64,000 nucleotides of DNA, from positions 124,001 through 188,000 of the forward strand of contig CAWDHW010000004.1 in the NCBI GenBank assembly GCA_963802205.1. Reading direction: 5' to 3'. The translations under genes were made by a program, and so were the position numbers. This document shows positions 57,401 to 64,000 of the stretch, one piece after another (positions within the stretch are counted from its first letter, which is position 1; each line of letters starts with the position of its first letter). The notes beneath the pieces were generated by a model, which made no database searches, had not been told where the DNA came from, and worked only from the letters and a program-made list of their open reading frames with translations. This DNA is from DYRB01 sp963802205. GTDB lineage: Bacteria > Pseudomonadota > Gammaproteobacteria > Chromatiales > Chromatiaceae.

Positions 57401-59230
57401 GACGGCGGTGAGACCGGCATCAACGGTGTCACCCTCAACCTGGTCAGCATCGGCGTGATCAACGGTTACGTGGATCTGAATGGCGATAGCGTGATCACCG
57501 CAGCCGACGACGGCTCCTTCGGTGGTTACGCCGTCACGGACGGTGTGCTCGCCGCTGCTGCCAACGGCAACAGCCATCAATGGCATGACCGTCATCGGCG
57601 GTCGCCTCGATGTGAATGGCGATGCCGCGATCAGCTCCCCGGACAACCTGAATGCGCAGGTCCTCGCCACCACGATGACCGCTACCGTGGGTGCCAATTC
57701 CGGTGTCTATAGCTTCACCGGTCTACCCGTGGGCGACTACCGGGTCGAAGTGACGGACACGGCGAGTGTTCTGGCCAATCAGTCACCCACGCAGGTGAGC
57801 GGCGGCGCGATCGCCATCGCCTGTAGCGGGACCTGCACGAACTCCCAGAATGCCGACTTCGGCTATACCGCCGCGACGACGGGCTCCGGCAAGATCGGCG
57901 AGACCCTGTACTTCGATAGCGATGGGAGTGGCACGCAGAACGGTGGAGAGATCGGCATCGGCGGGGTCACCCTCGACTTGGTCAGCATCGGCATCATCGA
58001 CGGTTACGTGGACCTGAATGGCGACGGCCAGATCACGGCGGCGGATGCCGGTACCTACGGTGGCTACACAGTCGCCAACGGTGTCCTGAGCGGTGTCGCC
58101 GATGGCACCCTGGTCAACGGCGTCAAGGTCTTCAGCGGCCGTCTCGACACCAGCGGCAATGGCTCTGTCGGAGTGGAAGATGACAAGGCGCCCCAGGTGA
58201 TCGGCACCAAGACGACATCCGACGGCACGACCGACGTGGACGGCAACGGGTCCATCGATCCTGTGGGGACCTACTGGTTCACTGGCGTCGAGGCCGGCGG
58301 CTATCGGGTGGTGGTCACCGACACCAACAGCGTGCTCGGCGGTCTCACTCCGACCCAGACGTCCGGGGCCAAGGACATCACCTGCAGCGGGGCGACCTGC
58401 ACCACGGTCAGCGACGCCGACTTCGGTTACCAATCGACCACCGGCGGCACCGGCACCTTGGGCGGCACGCTCTGGCATGACACTCGACGCCACTGGAGGC
58501 GGGACCACGGGTGTGCTGAACACCGGCGAGCCGCGTCTGGCGGGTATCACGGTGGAACTGTGGCTGGATGTGGACAGTAGCTGCACCCCGGATACCCAGT
58601 GCACGCCGGTGCCCGGTATCGACAATCTGGTGCGCACGACCACGACCAACAGCAACGGGGACTACGTCTTCCTCGGCATCCCGCCGGGTAAGTACATCGT
58701 CAAGGTCACCGACACCAATGGCGTGCTGGCGGGGATGACCAGTGTGACGGGTGCAAACCCGACGGCGGACAACAACGGCCACGTGCCGCCGTACGCCACG
58801 ACCCTGACCCTGGGCGAGGTCGATACCAGCGTGGACTTTGGCTACAAGGCCAGCGGTACGCCGGTGAGCCTCAGCGGAACGGTGTTCGAGGATGCCGGCA
58901 CCAGCCTGGGTGTGTACAACGACCCGACCACGGGTGGCGACGATGCCTACGTGCCCGGCGCCACCGTATACCTGTATCGGGTGGTGAACGGCCAGGAGTA
59001 CCTCATCGGCACCACCGCCACGGCGGCCGACGGCAGCTACAGCTTCGCGGACCTTCCGGCGGGCGGCACCTATGTGGTCAAGGTCGATACCACCGGCACC
59101 CTGGCGGAGGGTATGCAGCAGACGTTCGATCCGAGCGAATCGGGAACATGTCTGACCTGCGACAGCCAGTACACCGTGACACTCAACAGCAGCGTGACGG
59201 GCATCGACTTCGGCTACTGGAACGGCGGCA
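51466..59230 (+). repeat. Array of about 19 SdrD-B-like repeats coded in the giant gene
   Basis: Repeat starts are near 51466, 51844, 52203, 52660, 53203, 53540, 53884, 54205, 54538, 55147, 55520, 55836, 56155, 56490, 57000, 57352, 57892, 58456 and 58862. The consensus is GxIGDxVWxDxxxDGxQDxG followed by E.GI.GVTV.L, a DGxYxFxxLPAGxY block and an [AV]DFGY end, typical of calcium-binding SdrD-B (prealbumin-like) stalk domains. Five repeats (those starting near 52660, 53540, 56490, 57352, 57892) carry inserted loops of the kind DLNGDGxITAADDGTYxG. Confidence 0.85.
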
Positions 59231-60794
59231 TTGTCACCACCCCGGTGACCCTGGCCTACTTCAAGGCCACGCCCGACCAGCCGCAGGGAACGGTCCGGTT
59301 CGAGTGGTGGACCGCGACCGAGACGGGCAACCTGGGCTTTGAGCTGTTTGTCGAGATGGGTAAGGGCAAGGACAAGGAGCGGGTTCGGATCAGCGCCGAG
59401 CCGATCCTCGGCAAGGTCAGCAGCACCGAGCCCATGCCCTACGCCTACACGGTCGATGGTGTGGCGGGCGATGTCTTCTGGATCACCGATGTGGATATCG
59501 ACAGCAAGCGCACCTGGCACGGTCCCTACCGCCTGGGCAAGGCGTTCGGGCATATCCCCAAGGTCAAGGCCATCGACTGGAAGCCGGTGAAGAAGGAGAA
59601 GGCCGACAAGAAGGCTGGCCGCGCCAAGAAGTCGCGGAGGAATGCCGCGGCGGCGGTGGAGGTTGCGGCAGTCCAGGGTGGCACTGCGGATGCCGTCGAT
59701 CTGGTCGTCATGCGCGATCCGCTGGACGAGACCTATGCGCGGGTGACCTATTCGACCAGCGCACGGGTCTACCGGGTGACCTACGCCGCGCTGGCGGCGG
59801 CCGGGATGGACCTCAAGGGCGTTCCGCTCGACCGGCTCGCCGTTTACAACCGCGGCCAGCAGGTACCCATACAGGTGGTGGGCGGGGGGGCCGGAAAGAA
59901 CAAGAATCTGTTCGTCTCCGGTAGTTACCTCGAGTTCGTCGGCGAGGGCGCGGATAGCCTCTACACCGATGCCAATCCCTACCGGCTCGTGGTCGAGAAG
60001 GGCAAGGGCGCCCGGGTGGCCGTGGACAAGCGCACCCTGCCAGCGAGGTTCGTGCCGGCGCCCTACTACATGGAGCGGGTGACCCGCGAGCGCGAGTGGG
60101 ATTACGCCATCGAGTCGCCGAACGGGGATCCCTGGTTCGACGAGTACCTGGTCGCCTGGGGTGGGCCATCCGATGCGCTGTCGCGGTCCATCAGCATCGA
60201 TCAGATACGTGCCAGGGGCCGCCCCGGCCCAGCTCGAGGTCGGGCTGTGGGGTGTGACCTCGCTCAGCAGCGCTCCCGATCACCATGTCGTGGTCGGCTT
60301 CAATGGCCAGAGCGATGTGGGCGAGCGGACCAGTTCGACGGACGCACCGACGGCACGGTCAAGGTCACACTGCGCCGGGAACCTGCTCACAGGAAGGCAG
60401 CAATACGGTGACCCTGAAGCTGCCGTTCGATCTGAACTATGGCGTGGACGAGTACGGCGAGGCCGGCTACGACATGATCGCGCTGGATCGCTACAGCGTG
60501 ACCTACCCGCGGCGCTTCGTGGCCCGCAACGGGCGGCTGAGCTTCACCGCGGCGGGCGCTGCCTTCACGGTGACGGGGCTGCCGAGCAACCAGGTGAGCG
60601 GTCTACCGCACCGACAGCAGTGGCGTGAGCCAGCTCACCGGGGTGAAGGTGAGCGGTTCCGGGACCAACTACAGCGCCAGCTTCCCGGGTACCACCACGG
60701 CCGCCACCTACCATGTGGCGAGCGTGAGTGCGCTCGGGACGCCGGGCATCGAGGCGGTGACCGCGCCCGTTGACTGTGCGAAGGGCGGCGAGGC

Positions 60795-61866
60795 CAAGTT
60801 CCTGGTGATCGCCCATGAGGACTTCATCAACGCCGATCTTCAGCGGCTGGTGGACGCCCGGGCGGCGGAAGGGTACAGCACGGCGGTGGTCCCGGCGGGC
60901 GGTCTCTATGCCCAGTACAGCCATGGCATCTTCGATCCGTCCGCGATCCACGCCTGCGTGAAGGATGCGGTGGCTCGTCGTGGCACGGAGGCCGTGCTGC
61001 TGGTCGGGGCGGACACCTACGACTACATGGACTACTTCGAAGCGGGCGACGGTGAGCTTCCTGCCGAGCTTCTATGCGCAGACCGGGAGCATCGTGCACT
61101 GGGCGCCGGCGGATGGACTGGTCGGCGATGTCGACGGCGATGGGCTGCCGGATGTGGCCGTGGGACGCTTCCCGGTGCGCACGGGTGCCGACCTGACCAA
61201 CATGGTCGATCGCACCCTGGCGTACGGCAAGATCGGCTATGGGAAGACCGCGGTGTTCGCCGCCGACAAGTACGATACGGCCCAGCAAGCACGACTTCCG
61301 GGCCGACAGCGAGGCGCATCGTGGCGGAGCTTCCGGCGGGTTGGACGGTGGCAGAGGCTACCTCGACGACCTGCAGCTGTCACGGCGGCCCGCTCGCAGC
61401 TCATCGGTGCCATCAACGGCGGGGTGGCCCTGACGGCCTTCGTCGGCCACTCGGGTCCCAGCGATTGGACCTTCGACGGGCTGTTCAGCTCCGACGATGC
61501 CGTGGCGCTTACCAACGCCGGCAAGCCGACGGTGGTGACCCAGTGGGGCTGCTGGAACACCTACTACGTGTCGCCGTTCTCCGACTCGCTCGGTCACAGC
61601 TTCCTGCTGAGCGGGGATCGGGGCGCGGCGGCGGTGTTGGGCGCCAGCACCCTCACCGAGGCCGAGCACGAGACGGAGTTCGGCAAGCGGCTGTTCGGCA
61701 TCGGCGGCCTGGTGGACGGTTCGGCTACCGATCGGCGAGGCCATCCTGCGGGCGAAGCGCGACCTGGCGCCGACTACCCGGATTGGTCGAGGCCGAGACC
61801 GACTGGCGCGACGTCATCCTTGGCTGGCAGCTCCTGGGTGACCCACTGCTGCGGATCAACCCCTGA
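60795..61866 (+). other. C25 (gingipain-type) peptidase domain at the end of the giant protein
   Basis: KFLVIAHEDFINADLQRLVD begins the domain; DAVARRGTEAVLLVGADTYD and GLVGDVDGDGLPDVAVGRFP follow, as in C25 peptidases. The catalytic candidates are His in AFVGHSGPSDW (codon 61448-61450) and Cys in TQWGCWNTYY (codon 61550-61552), 34 codons apart; in gingipain RgpB the His and Cys are 33 apart. The protein ends DWRDVILGWQLLGDPLLRIN. Frame changes near 61050, 61290, 61375 and 61740 interrupt it. Confidence 0.8.
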
Positions 61867-61882
61867 GTAGCACCGTCCCGAC

Positions 61883-61904
61883 GGGCTGGGCAAATGCCCA
61901 ACCC
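61883..61904 (+). terminator. Strong hairpin between the peptidase gene and the peptide gene
   Basis: GGGCTGGGCA and TGCCCAACCC pair around a tiny A-rich loop, 16 bases after the giant gene's stop. No T-run follows, so it may stabilise the upstream transcript 3' end or allow partial read-through into the peptide gene. Confidence 0.4.
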
Positions 61905-61979
61905 GCTGGGGCAGGGGGGTCGTGGACGGCGGATTTGCAACGCTGATCGATAGAGAATGGTTCGACCGCAGAGGTAACA

Positions 61980-62169
61980 GTGGCCAAAGGTAACGAATTC
62001 AGAGACGCCGCCGAGGCCGCCGTGCCGACTGCACAACAGGCGCGGCGAAGGCCCTACGTCGCCCCAGTGCTGGAGGACCTGGGCGACCTGCGCGATGTCA
62101 CCCTTGGTGGCAGTGCGCGGCGTCGGGGAGTCCGGTGGCAGGAAAACAAAGACAGGTCGTGGGACCTGA
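61980..62169 (+). CDS. Candidate RiPP precursor peptide with lasso-type leader motif
   Basis: GTG 61980, preceded by AGAGG, starts a short protein: MAKGNEFRDAAEAAV, then RRRPYVAPVLEDLGDLRDVT at residues 22-41. Tyr26, Pro29, Leu31, Gly35 and Thr41 fit the YxxPxLxxxGxxxxxT motif by which RRE domains bind lasso-type leaders. A LGGS follows at the expected leader/core border. As read, the frame then gives ARRRGVRWQENKDRSW and runs on into a REP element. If one base between 62115 and 62124 is surplus, as in so many neighbours, it reads RGVGESGGRKTKTGRGT and stops at TGA 62167-62169 (62 residues). I give that end. The gene is 113 bases after the giant peptidase and just before the methyltransferase. 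No lasso cyclase gene is visible. Confidence 0.65.
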
Positions 62170-62177
62170 CCTGTTCC

Positions 62178-62242
62178 CCCTGTAGGTCGGGCTTCAGCCC
62201 GACTCAATGGCGGCGTGTCAGACGAGAGCCTGCCCTACAGGG
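62178..62242. repeat. REP element between the peptide and methyltransferase genes
   Basis: CCCTGTAGG at 62178-62186 is inverted at about 62233-62241 (CCTACAGGG), and the inner GTCGGGCTTCAGCCCGAC (62186-62203) is the same palindrome as at 10767-10794 and 63431-63460. It makes a BIME-like fold between the two genes. Confidence 0.8.
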
Positions 62243-62278
62243 GTTCGTCGGTCTCGTCTTTACCGGAAATCACCCTGG

Positions 62279-63436
62279 ATGTTCGATAAGTCCCCCGGCG
62301 CCACGCTGGACTACCACCGCTCGATGCTGGCGGACACCGCACGCACGCGGGCGTTCGAGGGCGCCATCCAGGCGCGGGTCAAGCCGGGCGACACGTGTCG
62401 TCGATCTCGGCTGCGGCAGCGGTATCCTGGCGTTCTTCGCCTGCCGTGCGGGGGCGCGGCGGGTCTACGCCCTGGAGGATGGAGCCACTCATCGAATTGG
62501 CCAAGGCCCTGTGCCGGGTCAACGGGTTTGCAGATCGGGTCGTCTTCATCAACGAGCGGTCCACGCGCGTCGCCATCCCCGAACCGGTTGATGTGATCGT
62601 TACGGAGACGATCGGCAATCTCGGGCTTGGAAGAGGGCATTCTCGGCTGGACGGCGGATGCCCGCCGGCGGTTCCTGAAACCCCAGGGCGGCCTGATTCC
62701 CGAGTCGATTGCGTTGTTCGCTGTGCTGGTCGAAGCGCCCGAGGCGTATCGCAGCGTCAGCGATTGGTCCGCACTGCCCTACGGTCTCGATTTCTCGCCA
62801 GCGCAGGACCGCGCGTGCAATAACCCGAGTTGGACCCAGATACGGCCCGAGGCGTGCCTTTGCAGTCCGGCCTTGTTGGGGAAGTCGAACTCATCCACAA
62901 CGAGCGCGACGCCTTCGAGGGCCGGGCGGAGGTCACCGCCACTCGCTCGGGCGTCTGTCACGGCATCGGCGGCTGGTTTCGAGCCCGATTGACCGAGACG
63001 ATCTCGCTCTCGAACGCGCCGCCGCTGGCCACTCCGAGTTGGACGCACGGATTTCTGCCCCTGGCGCACCCTTTGCCAGTCGTGGCGCGGCGAGGTCTTT
63101 TCGCTGCGGCTGAGCGTCCATGGCAACGGCTCCCTGTGGCGATGGGGGTTGGAGCGCTGTGCGACAACCGGGCGGGGCGGTGCCGAGCCTGCGCTCCAAT
63201 CGACGCTGGCGGGACGGTTCCTGTCGATGGAACAGCTCCGCAAGGGTGCGGGCCATTCACTGCCGCGCCTGGGGGCCAAGGGGGAGGTGCAGCGCTTCAT
63301 TCTCGAGGCCATGGACGGCACTCGCAATCTGGACGCGATCGCGGCGGCGGTCCTGGACCGGTTTGAGGGCGTCTTTCCCGATCCCAGAGAGGCCTCGGAC
63401 CTCGTGCGGCAGATCTCTCGCCGATACGCCCTGTAG
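62279..63436 (+). pseudogene. PRMT-like methyltransferase with C-terminal PqqD/RRE-like winged helix, several frameshifts
   Basis: Joined across about five one-base shifts (near 62395, 62480, 62630, 62872 and 63090) this is a protein of about 385 residues. The front is a class I SAM methyltransferase of the protein-arginine type: VVDLGCGSGILAFFACRAGA (motif I), VYALE, EPLIELAKALCRVNGFADRV, and VDVIVTETIGNLGLEEGIL, whose Glu residues match the PRMT double-E loop. SWTHGFLPLAHPLPVVAGE resembles the THW loop, then a beta-barrel. The last 90 residues (RFILEAMDGTRNLDAIAAAV, then LDRFEG and REASDLVRQISRRYAL) look like the small winged helix of PqqD/RRE or of methyltransferase-regulatory domains. Its TAG stop lies inside the REP at 63431. 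It probably acts on the peptide coded just upstream. Confidence 0.72.
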
Positions 63437-63490
63437 GTCGGGCTGAAGCCCGACCTACAGGCATCTGTGTAGGTCGGACTTTAGTCCGAC
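63431..63490. repeat. Two REP palindromes at the 3' side of the RAYT gene
   Basis: 63431-63460 is a perfect 30-base palindrome whose half is CTGTAGGTCGGGCTG. 63466-63490 is a second version with the centre GTCGGACTTTAGTCCGAC. They stand immediately after the transposase gene stop (63493, minus strand) and cover the methyltransferase stop codon. Confidence 0.9.
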
Positions 63491-63492
63491 TT

Positions 63493-63942
63493 TCAAAGCC
63501 AAATGCTGTCCCAGTGAGGGTAGTCACCCAGACGCTTGACCAATCCCGCCCGCAGGGGGTTAGCGACGATGTAGCGGGCAACGCCGATGCGGTCTTCGTC
63601 CTTGCGCAACGCATGGTCGTAGAATGCGGGCTGCCAGCAGGTCCCATGGCGGCCGAGGCGCCTGTTGATCTCGTGGGCACTGGCGCCTTTGAATTTTTGC
63701 ATCAGTGCCGAGAGGTCTCCCGTTGTTGTCAGCGAGACGAGCCCATGGAAGTGATCGGGCATCAAGACCCAGGCCAGCCAGATACCGAGCCCGGCGGCTT
63801 GTGTCTCCCGCAGGACCCCGATGACGGTACGGGCCAAATAGAGGTCGGTGAACAGGGATTGCCTCCCGTGGAGGACGGTCGTGACGAAGTATTCGCGACC
63901 GGGTTCTGAGTAGCGGCCCTTGCGAAGGTCGTTGTAGGCCAT
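63493..63942 (-). CDS. REP-associated tyrosine transposase (RAYT)
   Basis: A 149-residue Y1/HUH transposase. It has YNDLRKGRYSEPGREYFVTT at the start, the HUH motif in VLMPDHFHGLVSL near residue 65, WQPAFYDHALRKDEDRIGVA and the likely catalytic Tyr in ARYIVANPLRAGLV near residue 128. It is intact. REP palindromes of one family flank it on both sides in inverted orientation, the standard RAYT-REP arrangement, and more copies are scattered through the window. It should bind and cut these REPs as single-stranded DNA. Confidence 0.92.
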   Translation of the reverse strand: MAYNDLRKGRYSEPGREYFVTTVLHGRQSLFTDLYLARTVIGVLRETQAAGLGIWLAWVLMPDHFHGLVSLTTTGDLSALMQKFKGASAHEINRRLGRHGTCWQPAFYDHALRKDEDRIGVARYIVANPLRAGLVKRLGDYPHWDSIWL

Positions 63943-63955
63943 GACGCCCTCATGA

Positions 63956-63993
63956 TAGGTCGGGCCGGAGTCGGACTAAAGTCCGACCTACAG
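63956..63993. repeat. REP palindrome at the 5' side of the RAYT gene
   Basis: GTCGGACTAAAGTCCGACCT followed by ACAG at 63970-63993, with a partial AGGTCGGGCC copy just before. It is the inverted counterpart of the elements at 63431-63490 and is 13 bases upstream of the transposase start codon. Confidence 0.88.
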
Positions 63994-64000
63994 ATCTGGT

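Larger units (their letters stand above)
45793..61866 (+). pseudogene. Giant SdrD-B-repeat / C25 (gingipain-like) cysteine peptidase, many frameshifts
   Basis: One reading unit of about 16 kb (about 5,350 residues when joined). ATG 45793 starts a signal peptide (SLALGVLLIAGAQGARA) and an N-terminal domain I cannot name (FFVPMPEVQIRQGFLKLAP, YDHWEDGYEIDLNNPAQ). Next come a DUF11-like stretch (47340-47560), two tandem SNRLLLVA domains (48325-49800), DUF11-like domains (about 50700-51460), about 19 SdrD-B repeats (51466-59230), a linker (TPVTLAYFKA, FEWWTATETGNLGFEL), a Lys/Arg-rich stretch and a C25 peptidase (60795-61750). At least twenty one-base shifts occur (for example near 46540, 52278, 52770, 53950, 54283, 57575, 58485, 60215, 61290); motifs continue after each, so error is likelier than decay. 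Repeats stay open from 50185 to 52280 and 54710 to 57580. No LPXTG, PEP-CTERM or T9SS tail is seen; the secretion route is unknown. Confidence 0.75.

Noticed and set aside
51466..59230. Regularly spaced repeats as a CRISPR or DNA satellite array
   Set aside because: The periodicity follows protein repeats of about 320-380 bases with diverged DNA; it is a coding SdrD-B array.
61700..61866. PEP-CTERM, LPXTG or T9SS sorting signal at the end of the giant protein
   Set aside because: The protein ends DPLLRINP directly after the peptidase domain, with no hydrophobic helix, sorting motif or beta-sandwich tail.
61980..63436. A canonical lasso-peptide cluster
   Set aside because: There is no asparagine-synthetase-like cyclase or transglutaminase-like B2 protease in the window; only the leader motif is lasso-like.

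Overview
This is a GC-rich, gene-dense chromosomal segment from a gammaproteobacterium. The his-tat cluster, the complete urea transporter (urtABCDE) next to urease genes, the ExbB/ExbD/TonB set, QueC/QueF, an AmpG-like permease and the REP elements with their Y1 transposases together suggest a purple sulfur bacterium (Chromatiaceae) or close relative. This placement is inference from gene content; no 16S gene or tRNA is present.

Layout. 0-3 kb: the N-terminal part of a degenerate sigma-54-activator-like AAA+ protein and a TauE/SafE-like membrane protein (minus strand), then exbB-exbD-tonB. 3.3-12.8 kb: urea import (urtABCDE) running directly into urease (ureD, ureA, ureB, ureC); ureE/F/G are not here. 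13-18.6 kb: AmpG-like permease, a toxin-antitoxin pair, nrdB-queC, and a cupin gene coupled to a REP-type transposase. 19-23.6 kb: hisB-hisA-hisI-hisE-tatA-tatB-tatC, with hisH and hisF missing from their usual places and a TatC carrying a long FimV-like tail. 23.8-34.3 kb: orn, dapB, a PBP2/RodA-type wall-synthesis pair, an S24-like protein, an Atm1-type exporter overlapping a NarX/NarL-type two-component system, and a rhodanese. 34.4-42.6 kb: an exopolysaccharide export/polymerisation block (beta-barrel, Wza-like, Wzc-like kinase, O-antigen-ligase-like polymerase) facing a WecA-type initiating transferase. 42.7-44.8 kb: methionine gamma-lyase and queF.

45.8-63.4 kb is the unusual part. One reading unit of about 16 kb encodes an exported protein of about 5,350 residues: an N-terminal domain, two tandem copies of a SNRLLLVA-type domain, DUF11-like domains, about 19 SdrD-B-like repeats (several with inserted acidic, calcium-binding-like loops), and a C-terminal gingipain-type (C25) cysteine peptidase with a recognisable His/Cys pair. 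Directly downstream lie a short gene with the lasso-type RiPP leader motif (YxxPxL...G...T) and a protein-arginine-methyltransferase-like enzyme with a C-terminal winged-helix domain resembling PqqD/RRE. I read this as a candidate undescribed peptide-modification system. It is followed by a REP transposase flanked by its own REP palindromes.

Quality caution. Many conserved genes (urtB, urtE, ureA, ureC four times, tonB, the rodA-like gene, the giant gene at least twenty times, the methyltransferase) are broken by single-base shifts, nearly all insertions, while protein conservation continues across each break. This looks like consensus error, not decay. Such genes are typed pseudogene because they cannot be translated as read.
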